Of a stretch of DNA of 8,783 bases, positions 1-7,349 are shown piece after piece; within the stretch, counting starts at the first letter, position 1; every line of letters begins with the position of its first letter. The stretch spans positions 1-8,783 of the forward strand of contig JAFGPH010000631.1 in NCBI GenBank assembly GCA_016926135.1. The letters run 5' to 3'. This stretch comes from Deltaproteobacteria bacterium (lineage in GTDB: Bacteria > Desulfobacterota > DSM-4660 > Desulfatiglandales > HGW-15). The position numbers were made by a program, and so were the translations under genes. The notes under the pieces are model-generated. The model saw only the letters and a list, made by a program, of their open reading frames with translations, was not told where the DNA came from and made no database searches.

Positions 1-914
1 GGAACGATCTCCCCGATCTGTCCCGCATCGTGCTGGGAGAAGAAAATCCGCCCGTCGGGAATGGCCAGAATGCAGCGGGGACCGCTCCCCTCGGTCGGCA
101 GCGGATATTCGGCCAGGATCTCGCCCCTGGAAGACATCCGGACCACCCGGTTGACGGCATTTTCCGTGATCCAGAACTCGCCGTTTGGCGCCTGAGTGAT
201 CCCCCTCGGGCTCGAGCCGGGTTGAGGCAGCGGAATGGCTGTGCTGTTCCCCTGAAGATCCATGCGGCCGATGGCATTCCCTTCGCTTTCGACAAACCAG
301 AGATATCCGTCCCGTCCGGTGATGATCTGGCGGGGTCCGCTGTTGGGGCTGGGCGCGGGATACTCCGTGACCTCTCCCTTCATCGTGATCCTGGCGATCC
401 GGTTCCCGGCCGCCTCGCTGAACCAGAGGTCCTCCCCCGCCACCGTAATGGCCAACGGCCTGCTGCCCGGTGAGATGCCGGCATGAAATTCGGTCACGAC
501 CCCCTTGGGCGTGATTTGCCCGATCCGGTCGACGTGCATCTCCGAAAACCACACATTGCCGTCCGGCCCCAGCATGATCCCGTTGGGACCGGCGTTCGGC
601 GTCGGCAAAGGGAATTCCGTGATGTCCCCTTCCGGCGTGATCCTGCCCACTCTGTGGCCGGCAAACTCGGCGAACCAGAGATTTCCGTCGCTCCCCGCTG
701 TGATGCCGATCGGTTCACTCGCGGGGGTCGGGAGATCGAACTCGGTGAACGATCCGTCCGCCGGAGAGAACCGGCCGATCTTCGCGGTGCCGCTCTCGCA
801 GAACCAGAGGTTCCCGTCAGGGCCGAGGGTGATGATGTAGGGCCTGCTGCCGGGCGCGGGGATCCGGTGCTCCCGGATCAGGGGCATGGGTATTTTCTCG
901 TCTTTACGCATCAT
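1..914 (-). CDS. Vgb-like (streptogramin B lyase-type) seven-bladed beta-propeller protein, 3' end cut off by window
   Basis: The reading frame is open from an ATG at 914 to the window edge (304 residues seen, no stop). About seven repeats of roughly 42 residues are visible, each like LPTPxxxPxGI-xGxDGNLWFxE-xxxxIGRI-xPxGxxTEF (blades near residues 18-59, 60-101, 102-143, 144-184, 185-226, 227-268 and 269 onward). This is the pattern of virginiamycin B lyase and related NHL/SMP-30-like propellers. Vgb proteins are close to 300 residues, so little should be missing. The start has a good Shine-Dalgarno (AAAGGAGG, 7 nt before ATG 914); a second ATG follows directly at 911. No signal peptide is seen, so it is probably cytoplasmic. 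It is the last visible gene of the hydrolase-tctCBA operon, 23 nt after tctA. Antibiotic lyase activity is only a family name here. In this context a lyase or lactonase acting on the imported compound, or a binding protein, is as plausible. Fold is confident, function is not. Confidence 0.85.
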   Translation of the reverse strand, partial: MMRKDEKIPMPLIREHRIPAPGSRPYIITLGPDGNLWFCESGTAKIGRFSPADGSFTEFDLPTPASEPIGITAGSDGNLWFAEFAGHRVGRITPEGDITEFPLPTPNAGPNGIMLGPDGNVWFSEMHVDRIGQITPKGVVTEFHAGISPGSRPLAITVAGEDLWFSEAAGNRIARITMKGEVTEYPAPSPNSGPRQIITGRDGYLWFVESEGNAIGRMDLQGNSTAIPLPQPGSSPRGITQAPNGEFWITENAVNRVVRMSSRGEILAEYPLPTEGSGPRCILAIPDGRIFFSQHDAGQIGEIV

Positions 915-937
915 GCTCCGGCCTCCTTTCGCCGGGG

Positions 938-2431
938 TCATTCTTCCTTCAAGGTGGAGAGTTTCTTCCGCTGGGTCACGATAGGCACGATCAAAAGAAT
1001 GGCTGCGACGATAAGAAAACCGAGGGATATGGGCCGGGTGACGAAGACGGAAAATTCCCCATGGGCGAGAATCAGGGACTGGCGGAGATTCGCCTCCAGC
1101 ATCTTCCCCAGGACAATGGCAAGCACCATGGGCGCGGCCTCATAGTGGAACTTCTTCATCAAATACCCCACGATGCCGAAGAAGAGCATGATCACCACGT
1201 CTCCGACGTTGTTCCCGATGCTGTAGGAGCCGGTCAGGCAGAACAGCAGGATCAGGGGATAGAGCAGGGAATAGGGCACCCTCAGCACCTGCACCCAGAG
1301 TCCGATCAGGGGCAGATTGAGAACGACCAGCATCGCGTTGCCCACGTACATGCTCACGATGGTTCCCCAGAAGACGTCCGGGGCGCTGGTCATCAGCATC
1401 GGGCCCGGCTGCAGCCCGTGAATCAGCAGGGCCCCCATGAGGATGGCGATCACGGGATTGGCGGGAATCCCCAGGGTGAGGAGGGGGATGAACGCCCCGC
1501 CTGCCGCGGCATTGTTGGCCGCCTCGGGCCCGGCCACGCCTTCAATGGCGCCCTTTCCGAACTGCTCCGGGTGTTTGGAGACCTTTTTTTCAATGGCGTA
1601 GGAGGCAAAGGAGGATATGACCGCCCCGCCCCCGGGCAGGATGCCCAGAAAAAACCCGAGAACCGTGCCTCTCAGGATCGGCAATATGGACGCGGCCCAG
1701 TCTTTGAGCGTCGGAAAGAGGTTTCGAAGGCGGGTGGCGACCACTTCCCGCCGGAGCTCGGTTTCCAGGTTCAGGAGAACTTCGGAGATCCCGAAGAGCC
1801 CCATGACCGTCGGAACGATGCCGATCCCGTCCAGCAGGGACCTGAAGTAGGTGAAACGGTATTCCCCGCTCGTGATGTCCGTGCCCACGCCGCTGATCAT
1901 CAGGCCTATGATGGCCATCATCAGGGATTTCAGCATGGAGCCGGTACCGAGGTACGTGAGCACCAGGATGCCGAGCACCATCATGGAAAAATATTCGGGA
2001 GGCCCGAATTGGAGCGCAAATCCCGCCAGGACGGGACCCAGCAAGGTGAGGGCGATGACGGCGATCGTTCCTGCGATGAAAGACCCGAAGGCCGCGATGC
2101 CCAGTGCGGCCCCCGCTCTTCCCCTCAGGGCCATCTGGTGCCCGTCCAGGCAGGTGACCACCGAGGCGGCCTCACCCGGAATGTTGACCAGGATGGAGGT
2201 CGTGGATCCCCCGTACATGGCACCGTAGTAAATCCCCGCGAGCATGATGATGGCGGAAACGGGTGTGGCCTTGAACGTGATGGGAAGCAGCAATGCGATG
2301 GCCCCCCCGGGTCCCAGACCGGGCAACACCCCGATCAGGGTTCCCAGGAGCACGCCGAAAAAACAGGAGAACAGGTTCGCGGGCTGCAGGACGACCTGGA
2401 GGCCATATAGAACGCTCTGAATCGAGTCCAT
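938..2431 (-). CDS. tctA: Tripartite tricarboxylate transporter large permease TctA
   Basis: This is the large membrane subunit of a TTT-family secondary transporter, 497 residues, the usual length. It moves a carboxylate handed over by the periplasmic receptor across the inner membrane. The family signature [10 protein letters not shown] lies at residues 34-43 and a degenerate second copy, GILPGGGA, at 263-270, reflecting the internal duplication of TctA. Other conserved blocks are the glycine-rich stretch at 69-111 ([20 protein letters not shown]) and 297-335 ([28 protein letters not shown]). The rest is a series of about eleven or twelve hydrophobic helices ending in a short basic/acidic tail. 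An in-frame GTG lies at 2434, but ATG 2431 is preferred because a weak AGGG sits 7 nt upstream of it. With only 12 nt after the tctB stop, translation is probably coupled to tctB. It is followed by the propeller gene after 23 nt. Confidence 0.96.
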   Translation of the reverse strand: MDSIQSVLYGLQVVLQPANLFSCFFGVLLGTLIGVLPGLGPGGAIALLLPITFKATPVSAIIMLAGIYYGAMYGGSTTSILVNIPGEAASVVTCLDGHQMALRGRAGAALGIAAFGSFIAGTIAVIALTLLGPVLAGFALQFGPPEYFSMMVLGILVLTYLGTGSMLKSLMMAIIGLMISGVGTDITSGEYRFTYFRSLLDGIGIVPTVMGLFGISEVLLNLETELRREVVATRLRNLFPTLKDWAASILPILRGTVLGFFLGILPGGGAVISSFASYAIEKKVSKHPEQFGKGAIEGVAGPEAANNAAAGGAFIPLLTLGIPANPVIAILMGALLIHGLQPGPMLMTSAPDVFWGTIVSMYVGNAMLVVLNLPLIGLWVQVLRVPYSLLYPLILLFCLTGSYSIGNNVGDVVIMLFFGIVGYLMKKFHYEAAPMVLAIVLGKMLEANLRQSLILAHGEFSVFVTRPISLGFLIVAAILLIVPIVTQRKKLSTLKEE

Positions 2432-2443
2432 CACACGACCCTA

Positions 2444-2914
2444 TCAGAATCTCAGAAGGCCCAACAATCCCTCAGGGAGCTGGACCTTGAGTGCCACAGG
2501 GAATATGAGATGAGCGGCCGCGGTCACCGCGATACTCACGATGAGCGTGTAGGGCCATGACCTCCGCTCGATCGCACCGAAGACGGCGAAGAACAGAAGC
2601 AGGTTCACCAGGAAGTATCCCAGGGTCTCCAAAAACGAGGCATAGAGGAAGAGCGCCGCCAGGACGAACAGGACCTTTGTGAGTTTCTTCCCCGGGAAGA
2701 TGTCCGCATCGCGGTCCGGCCTTTCCCTTTCAATCCATGTTCGCGCAAGCACCGCGAGGGACAGCAGGCCCAGGACGACAGCGCCCCAGAAGAAAAGAAA
2801 TCCCGGGCCCGGACTGCGAATCTCCCCCAGGCCCAGGCGATAGGATTCAACGGCGATGAAGACGGAGAACAGCAGACAAAAAGTTCCGCTGATCCGGTCA
2901 GCCTTTCTCATCAT
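2444..2914 (-). CDS. tctB: Tripartite tricarboxylate transporter small permease TctB
   Basis: This is the small membrane subunit that pairs with TctA, 156 residues, typical for TctB. Hydrophobic segments are visible near residues 8-25, 38-58, 80-95, 97-115 and 121-142. A charged cytoplasmic-type linker (residues 60-80, rich in R, D, E and K) separates the first pair from the rest. The GPGF motif at 36-39 and a late LPEGLL at 146-151 match the common TctB layout. The protein starts with two adjacent Met codons (2914 and 2911). The only SD-like sequence is AGGG close upstream, which fits ATG 2911 better (6 nt spacing), so the true start may be one codon later. It lies 33 nt after tctC and 12 nt before tctA. 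Confidence 0.92.
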   Translation of the reverse strand: MMRKADRISGTFCLLFSVFIAVESYRLGLGEIRSPGPGFLFFWGAVVLGLLSLAVLARTWIERERPDRDADIFPGKKLTKVLFVLAALFLYASFLETLGYFLVNLLLFFAVFGAIERRSWPYTLIVSIAVTAAAHLIFPVALKVQLPEGLLGLLRF

Positions 2915-2947
2915 AAACCCTGATGGTTTGAACTCCGCTCGGCAATA

Positions 2948-3916
2948 CTACTTCGTCTTCAATCCCATTTTCTTGACGATGTCCCCGGCCCTCCCATATT
3001 CCGCCTTCAAGAGCTTCAGGAATTCCTCGGGAGACTTGTACTCCACAAAAAACTCAAGCTTCTCCACCTTTTCCTTCACCTGCGGATTCTTGAACGCCTT
3101 TTCAATGGCCGACACAAGAATCTTTTTGGGCCCCGCGGGTATGCCCGAGGGGGCGAAGAAAGCGAACCATCCCGTGATCATGTCCTCTTTGTACCCCAGG
3201 GAGCTCAAGGTCGGGACATTCGGGAAAGAGGGGAGCTTCGTAGACAGCAGGAGGATCCGAAACTGTCCTCCCTTCGCGTACTTGGCCGTTTCGGTGATCG
3301 GGTTGAAGATGACCTCCACATGCCCCCCAAGCAACGCCACGGTGGGGTGCATGGACAGGGGAACGACCGTGAATTCAGCCCCTGTGGCGGCCTTGACGAT
3401 CTCCACGTTGAAGTTGTCCGTAGTCAGTGCACCTGTAGAACCCACCCGCAGTTTTTTGGGGTTCTTCTTCGCGTATTCCACCAGCTCCTGGAAGGTGTTC
3501 CAGGGCGCATCCTTCTTCACCGCAACGGTAAAGGCCATAATGGCCCAGCCGCCCAAGGGCTCCAGGTCCTTGAATGTGTTGTAAGGGACAATTTGCGGCT
3601 TGGTATTGGGCACATAGACCAGAGGGGAGCCGCTGGCATAAAGAATGGTGTAGCCGTCTTTTTTCGCCCTGGCCACCGCGTCCACGGCAATGGTCATGGA
3701 TCCGCCGGGCTTGTTTGCCACCACCAGCGGCTTGCCGAGGACCTTGGAGACCTCCTCCGCAAATTGCCTGCAGCTGACGTCCTGCATAAATCCTGCTGTC
3801 CCCGGTGTCAGGAGCTGGATGGGGTGGCTGGGAAAGGGCTGGGCAAGGGCCGCAGTTGCGCCAAAGCCTACGCAAACCATGGTAAACAAAGCGGTGAAAA
3901 CCAGAATTCGTTTCAT
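2948..3916 (-). CDS. tctC: TctC/Bug-family periplasmic solute receptor
   Basis: This is the extracytoplasmic substrate-binding protein of the TTT system, 322 residues, the standard length for Bug receptors. Residues 1-25 form a Sec signal peptide (basic MKR, hydrophobic core, ALA before Gln26). The mature part shows the family marks: a PIQLLTPG first strand (32-39), Asp46 in the first ligand loop, the NKPGGS segment (68-73, usually NxPGAxG), and KKDGYTILY (85-93). Later segments such as LGGHVEVIFN and FFAPSGIPAG are also typical. The first ligand loop reads GTAGFMQD rather than the more common GGxxD, so ligand specificity may differ from well-studied members. I chose ATG 3916 because it begins the signal peptide and has AAAGGAGG 6 nt upstream; longer in-frame starts run into the hydrolase gene. 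It begins 13 nt after the hydrolase stop. Confidence 0.95.
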   Translation of the reverse strand: MKRILVFTALFTMVCVGFGATAALAQPFPSHPIQLLTPGTAGFMQDVSCRQFAEEVSKVLGKPLVVANKPGGSMTIAVDAVARAKKDGYTILYASGSPLVYVPNTKPQIVPYNTFKDLEPLGGWAIMAFTVAVKKDAPWNTFQELVEYAKKNPKKLRVGSTGALTTDNFNVEIVKAATGAEFTVVPLSMHPTVALLGGHVEVIFNPITETAKYAKGGQFRILLLSTKLPSFPNVPTLSSLGYKEDMITGWFAFFAPSGIPAGPKKILVSAIEKAFKNPQVKEKVEKLEFFVEYKSPEEFLKLLKAEYGRAGDIVKKMGLKTK

Positions 3917-3929
3917 ACTGTGCCTCCTT

Positions 3930-5729
3930 TCATTTTTTCTTGGGGATGATGGGAAGAAGAAGATGCGAGGGATATTCCAGGTTATGGTAGATCTTGTGAA
4001 CCGTCGTCTTGCTGCTGCAGATGTGGTACGGAATGTATTCCACATTGGTCAAACCGGCTGTGCCCGTGGGGAGGTCCAGGCTCGTGATGTCCACACAGAT
4101 GCGGTGCCCCTTCTTGAACAGGTTGGCCGTTGAGAAGATCTCGATCGCGTATTCGTTGATCTCCCCCGGAACCACAGGCTTCTGAGCCTCGCGCGTGAGG
4201 GGGTGCCAGGGTTTCCAAGGTGTGGATCTCTTGAGGTCCAGGGCCCGGTGCGAGGCCTTCAGCCAACCTCGAGTCAGCTCCCTTTCGTGGAGATCCGCCG
4301 GCGCCTCGGTTTCGCCCTCCCGGGCGGTTTGGACGGAAACGTCCGGTCCCACGTCCTTCAGGATGATGATCCAGTTCGTGTCCTCCTGGTCGATGGAGGC
4401 ATACAGGTAAAGCACGATAGGGCCGATCATCAGGGTGTCTTCACTCAGGGGCTCGGTCATATACCTGAGCCTCTGGATGGCGTTCGTCTGGGTGGGCGGC
4501 ATCTGGAGGAATCCGTCCGGCTCTGCGTAGGCCTCGCGACTGGAGCGGGTGAACGGCTCCTTTCTCAAGCGCTGCCAGCTGTGAAGATAGTATTGGGTCC
4601 ACTCCGTCTCCGGCAGAGGCCAATCCGTGCCGTCGTACCACTGATTGGCGCCCATGACCCACACCTTCACGGGAGGCTCGTCCATAATGCCGGTGTCGAT
4701 CCCCTTGAGCCAGTGGTCGTACCACCTCAGGATCTCGTCATGGAAAGAGTGGAAGGGCCGCTCCAGGTGGGCCGGCCCGGTGAGCATGAGTTTCTTGGGA
4801 ACCCCTTTGATCGCCCTGAACCAGTTCTGGCATCCCTGCAGGTGCTGTTTGTAGGTGTAGGCGTACCAGCCCGCGCCCGTGTAGACCGGTATCTTGATCT
4901 TTTCGAACCCGGCCTCCACCTTCCTCACCCCTTCCTCGGTGTCGTAAGGATTCAGGAAGATGTCGAAAGCCATCGGCATGTGCTGGCCTCTCTGGACGAG
5001 CACGTTGTAGATATGCCCGTACATTTTGAAATCCGGGTTGTTCACGGCCTCTTCCCAGAGGCGCTCCTTTTCCGGGGAAAGGGGTCCCGGGATGCCTTTG
5101 GTCCCGTGGTGCACGGCCAGGTGATCCAGCAGGTAATAAAAGGTATGGAGCACCCCGCCGGGGTACCGGTCGATGAACATCCGGTCGCCGTAGGTCCCCC
5201 TCGGATCATACGGGAATATGGCCTTGAGGTGGGGCGGCTGCTCCAGGGCGGCCTGGAGCTGGGCCCCGCCGTAGGCGGAAATCCCTATCATGCCCACGTT
5301 TCCGTCGCACCAGTCCTGCACGGCGATCCACTCGATGAGGTCGTAAAAGTCCCATGCGGAGGAGCCGCCGTCCCCGGATTTGCCGAAACCCCGTTCATTC
5401 CCGATGATGTGCGCGTAACCCCTTGCCACGAGATACTCCGAATCCCCGGCCTCCATGGCCCCCTGCCACAGGGTGGACCAGGCAGGCTGCGGGGGAAGTG
5501 CCTCCGAGACCTGGGGGGTCTGCAGATCCTTGTTGTGCGGGGCAATGGCCAGGAGGGCAGGAAACTTCCCGGGTGCGTCGGGCCGGTAAATGTCCACACA
5601 GAGGGTAACGCCGTCCCGCATGGGTACCCGTACGTCCTTTTCCTGCACCATTTTGTAATTGAGGGATTCAGGATGATAGTTCGAAGGGGGTGAATCCGAT
5701 GAGCCGGATGAACCTTTGTTCACTTCCAT
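3930..5729 (-). CDS. CocE/NonD-family alpha/beta hydrolase (peptidase S15 type) with altered catalytic acid position
   Basis: A 599-residue protein of the X-Pro dipeptidyl-peptidase/CocE family, whose members cleave esters or amides. Residues about 27-345 form the alpha/beta hydrolase domain: RDGVTL (38-43), the RGFGKSGD loop (113-120), and the nucleophile elbow GISAYG with Ser151. The usual His lies in GPAH (His321). After a DHWLKGID segment (338-345), residues about 370-590 form the C-terminal jelly-roll domain (PF08530 type). The position of the family's catalytic Asp (GWYD) reads GWYA, so Ala290 replaces Asp. The oxyanion Tyr region (PYxK in CocE) reads PHNK (His65). The nucleophile Ser and His are kept, so it may be a divergent subfamily or catalytically weak. 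There is no signal peptide, so it is probably cytoplasmic. ATG 5729 is chosen for GGAGG 6 nt upstream; the frame stays open to 5801 but without family similarity. It is the first gene of the operon, 13 nt before tctC, and could hydrolyse the imported compound. Confidence 0.93.
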   Translation of the reverse strand: MEVNKGSSGSSDSPPSNYHPESLNYKMVQEKDVRVPMRDGVTLCVDIYRPDAPGKFPALLAIAPHNKDLQTPQVSEALPPQPAWSTLWQGAMEAGDSEYLVARGYAHIIGNERGFGKSGDGGSSAWDFYDLIEWIAVQDWCDGNVGMIGISAYGGAQLQAALEQPPHLKAIFPYDPRGTYGDRMFIDRYPGGVLHTFYYLLDHLAVHHGTKGIPGPLSPEKERLWEEAVNNPDFKMYGHIYNVLVQRGQHMPMAFDIFLNPYDTEEGVRKVEAGFEKIKIPVYTGAGWYAYTYKQHLQGCQNWFRAIKGVPKKLMLTGPAHLERPFHSFHDEILRWYDHWLKGIDTGIMDEPPVKVWVMGANQWYDGTDWPLPETEWTQYYLHSWQRLRKEPFTRSSREAYAEPDGFLQMPPTQTNAIQRLRYMTEPLSEDTLMIGPIVLYLYASIDQEDTNWIIILKDVGPDVSVQTAREGETEAPADLHERELTRGWLKASHRALDLKRSTPWKPWHPLTREAQKPVVPGEINEYAIEIFSTANLFKKGHRICVDITSLDLPTGTAGLTNVEYIPYHICSSKTTVHKIYHNLEYPSHLLLPIIPKKK

Positions 5730-5784
5730 ACGGTGCCTCCATGATTCGCACTGAAAGGATGGCCCTATCTGAAAAACAATCCTG

Positions 5785-5812
5785 ATCCTATGGATTTGCA
5801 TGCGTGTGTCAA
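5785..5812 (-). promoter_or_regulatory. Candidate sigma70 promoter of the hydrolase-tctCBA operon
   Basis: On the minus strand a perfect -35 TTGACA (5812-5807) is followed after 16 nt by TAGGAT (5790-5785), four of six matches to the -10 consensus. Transcription would begin near 5778, leaving a leader of about 50 nt before ATG 5729. It is the best promoter match seen upstream of the operon, but is unproven. Confidence 0.55.
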
Positions 5813-5860
5813 GGAAGAAATGAATTTCAGGGTGCGAGCAGATGAAGGGGCTGGGACCGG

Positions 5861-5874
5861 GGATTCACGAATCC
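5861..5874. repeat. Short inverted repeat GGATT-cacg-AATCC in divergent intergenic region
   Basis: A 5-bp perfect dyad with a 4-nt centre lies between the two divergent promoters, where a regulator controlling either side might bind. It is short enough to be chance. Confidence 0.25.
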
Positions 5875-5952
5875 AGGGTCGGAACCACCAGGGAAATACC
5901 TTCTCGCTGCGCTCAACGCAGGGGTGTCCGGAACATGAAACCGTTGCCCTGA

Positions 5953-5981
5953 TTGACATGTTAAGCCAAATCCGGTATTTT
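5953..5981 (+). promoter_or_regulatory. Candidate sigma70 promoter of the response-regulator gene
   Basis: A perfect -35 TTGACA (5953-5958) is separated by exactly 17 nt from TATTTT (5976-5981; four of six -10 matches). Predicted transcription begins near 5988, about 35 nt upstream of the ATG. Around the -10 lies an imperfect dyad (GGT...ACC, 5974-5994) that could serve as an operator. Confidence 0.6.
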
Positions 5982-6022
5982 TCAAATATTAACCAGGAAC
6001 TTTTTATGGAGGCTCGTTGAGT

Positions 6023-6511
6023 ATGGCAACGGATCTGTTGAAGTATAAAAGGGTGTTGATCGTTGACGATGAGCCGGACGTCCTGACGACCCTGGAGTCG
6101 CTCTTGCCGATGTGCGACGTCGTAAAGGCCGCCACATTTGAGGAGGCAAAAGAAATCCTGGAGACCCAGTATCTGGATATAGCCATCCTGGATATCATGG
6201 GGGTGAACGGGTACGGGCTTCTGGAAATTGCGAGCAAGCGAAAGGTCACCACCGTCATGCTGACCGCCCATGCGCTGAGCCCCGAAGACACCGTGAAATC
6301 CTTTAAGGAAGGCGCGGCCTCCTATGTCCCTAAAGAAAAGATGTCGGAAATCGTGACCTATTTGAACGATATCCTGGAGGCGCAGGAGAAGGGGAAGAGC
6401 GCCTGGTGGCGGTGGTATGATCGCTTTGCCACGTACTACGACAAGAAGTTCGGTCCCGATTGGAAGAAGGTTGACAGTGAATTCTGGGAGAAGTTCCGCT
6501 ATTGGCAATAG
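6023..6511 (+). CDS. Single-domain (REC-only) response regulator with aromatic C-terminal tail
   Basis: A 162-residue protein with a complete receiver domain at residues about 10-120. The acidic pair Asp15/Asp16 is in LIVDDEPDV, the phospho-acceptor Asp57 in AILDIMG, Thr81 in MLTAH and Lys104 in YVPKEK, so all five canonical receiver residues are present. It should accept phosphate from a sensor kinase, but none is encoded here. There is no HTH, GGDEF or enzyme output domain. Instead a tail (125-162) is dense in Trp, Tyr and Phe, with FGPDW and EFWEKF motifs, probably a small helical protein-binding element. GGAGG at 6008-6012 is 10 nt from ATG 6023. An in-frame TTG at 6017 is possible but only 4 nt from the SD, so ATG is preferred. 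It is divergent from the transporter operon, so a regulatory link is possible but unproven; without a DNA-binding domain any control would be indirect. Confidence 0.93.
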   Translation: MATDLLKYKRVLIVDDEPDVLTTLESLLPMCDVVKAATFEEAKEILETQYLDIAILDIMGVNGYGLLEIASKRKVTTVMLTAHALSPEDTVKSFKEGAASYVPKEKMSEIVTYLNDILEAQEKGKSAWWRWYDRFATYYDKKFGPDWKKVDSEFWEKFRYWQ

Positions 6512-6563
6512 CCTTCCCAGGATCCCCTCCCCGGCAATATGTCGTATAGACCCTGGCTTCTCA

Positions 6564-6637
6564 CGTATATATATTAATAAGTTATGTTATAAATAATTAT
6601 ATATGTTATTAATTGCGTATAATTATACTAAAAATAC
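6564..6637. other. Very AT-rich segment with nested inverted repeats
   Basis: This stretch of about 75 nt is almost all A and T, in sharp contrast to its GC-rich surroundings. It contains a 9-bp perfect inverted repeat ATAATTATA (6593-6601) / TATAATTAT (6618-6626), and an 8-bp pair ATTAATAA (6573-6580) / TTATTAAT (6606-6613). No GC-rich terminator hairpin with a T-run follows the response-regulator stop. It separates that gene from the toxin-antitoxin region and may mark an old insertion boundary. In sequence this AT-rich such repeats also arise by chance. Confidence 0.5.
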
Positions 6638-6756
6638 CTCAACACGATCCATCTCTTGCATTTTATCATGCTCTCCGGCAGCTGATCCTCGACAAACTCC
6701 TTTCCAGCCGTTCCAGATATCCGAGGGTCCAACAGGGTCTCCCCTTTCCCCTATCT

Positions 6757-7068
6757 TTATATGTCGAGGGCAAAGCGAATTGCCCGCCCTACCTCATTCA
6801 TTTTTGACCGAGGCAGGGACGTGATCAAGGGTCCGATCTTCGCCTTTGAAACAGTCTGCAGGTGATCACAGTTGACGGCACAATCCTGGGGCAGGCCATC
6901 GGCCTTGGAGAGGGAGACCTCTGAAGGGATATCACGGACGACTGTTGTGATGGGAGCCACGGTGACCTCCCCGAGATACTGCAATACGGATTCGCGCGTC
7001 AGAACGAGAACGGGCCGCTTCTTGTCGGGCGGCAGGAACTTATACCAACGTATATCCCCGTGCTTCAT
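6757..7068 (-). CDS. mazF: MazF/PemK-family toxin (mRNA interferase)
   Basis: A 103-residue protein, normal length for MazF/PemK endoribonucleases, which cut mRNA when free of antitoxin. The N-terminus has the family pattern GDIRWYKFLPP followed by KRPVLVLTR; Arg18 corresponds to the catalytic Arg. The API-T segment places Thr41 at the second catalytic position. IPSEVSLSKADGLPQDCAVN and the DHLQTVSKAKI core (68-78) are typical of the family's middle and dimer region. The loop between the first strands is short (PPDKKRP), lacking the longer GSEQ-type loop of E. coli MazF. Its ATG overlaps the antitoxin stop in an ATGA (7068-7065), so translation is coupled to the antitoxin. The exact subfamily name is uncertain, but the toxin assignment is strong from both sequence and neighbour. 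Confidence 0.9.
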   Translation of the reverse strand: MKHGDIRWYKFLPPDKKRPVLVLTRESVLQYLGEVTVAPITTVVRDIPSEVSLSKADGLPQDCAVNCDHLQTVSKAKIGPLITSLPRSKMNEVGRAIRFALDI

Positions 7069-7298
7069 TCATCACCCCAAGCCTGCTCACCTTCCCAAAT
7101 CGAAAACTCGTTGGCGGCAAGCGGATGGCGTTCGTACCCCCGGCGATGTTTGTGCTCAAGCTGTTCCAGCTGATAGCGCGCAAGCGCCTCACGAAGGGCT
7201 TTTCTTGCAAAAGCGGACCGGCTCGTGGAGAGTTCCTTTGAAACCCGATCGACTGCCTTGACAAGGTCATCATCGAGCGTCATCTGAATGGTTCTCAT
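7065..7298 (-). CDS. mazE: Ribbon-helix-helix antitoxin of the MazF-type toxin
   Basis: A 77-residue protein with an N-terminal ribbon-helix-helix DNA-binding fold. It has strand TIQMTL (3-8), helix A (9-20, DDDLVKAVDRVS) and helix B (25-41, TSRSAFARKALREALAR). The C-terminal third (42-77) is polar and ends in EFSIWEGEQAWGDE, rich in acidic residues and Trp, as expected for the segment that wraps the toxin. It lies upstream of the toxin with a 4-nt overlap, the usual antitoxin-first order. ATG 7298 has GGGG 7 nt upstream. It should repress its own promoter, and a dyad operator covering the -10 and the promoter spacer is present just upstream (7308-7349). Chromosomal RHH antitoxins of this kind are often called MazE or CopG-like. 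Confidence 0.9.
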   Translation of the reverse strand: MRTIQMTLDDDLVKAVDRVSKELSTSRSAFARKALREALARYQLEQLEHKHRRGYERHPLAANEFSIWEGEQAWGDE

Positions 7299-7307
7299 AT
7301 CAACACC

Positions 7308-7349
7308 CCATAATGTATATAAACATAGCTATAATAGTCCACATTATGG
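7308..7349. promoter_or_regulatory. Dyad operator for antitoxin autorepression
   Basis: CCATAATGT (7308-7316) and ACATTATGG (7341-7349) form a perfect 9-bp inverted repeat. A third palindrome, ATAGCTAT (7325-7332), sits exactly on the shared axis (7328.5). The arm centres are 33 bp apart, about three helical turns, so all sites face one side of DNA. One arm lies in the promoter spacer, the centre overlaps the -10, and the other arm lies just downstream of the start point. Confidence 0.7.

Noticed and set aside
1..914. Calling the propeller gene a streptogramin-resistance gene
   Set aside because: Family similarity is clear, but the operon context is metabolic and the catalytic residues could not be placed with confidence.
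1061..2410. 449-codon plus-strand frame opposite tctA
   Set aside because: It is antisense to a clear TctA gene, is dominated by G, H, Q, D and E as expected from the reverse of a hydrophobic gene, and has no family signature.
4203..5693. 496-codon plus-strand frame opposite the hydrolase
   Set aside because: It is the antisense shadow of a GC-rich gene whose own frame shows clear domain motifs. No recognisable domain appears in the shadow.
5790..6020. 76-codon plus-strand frame in the divergent intergenic region
   Set aside because: It has no SD or recognisable motif and covers the response-regulator promoter, so it is probably not coding.
5765..6508. 247-codon minus-strand frame covering the response regulator
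   Set aside because: The opposite strand holds all receiver-domain residues in order. This frame has none of a known family and runs over both divergent promoters.
6613..6807. 64-codon plus-strand frame running into the mazF 3' end
   Set aside because: It begins in the AT-rich stretch without an SD and overlaps the toxin gene antisense. Other frames here look equally protein-like, so there is no reason to choose one.
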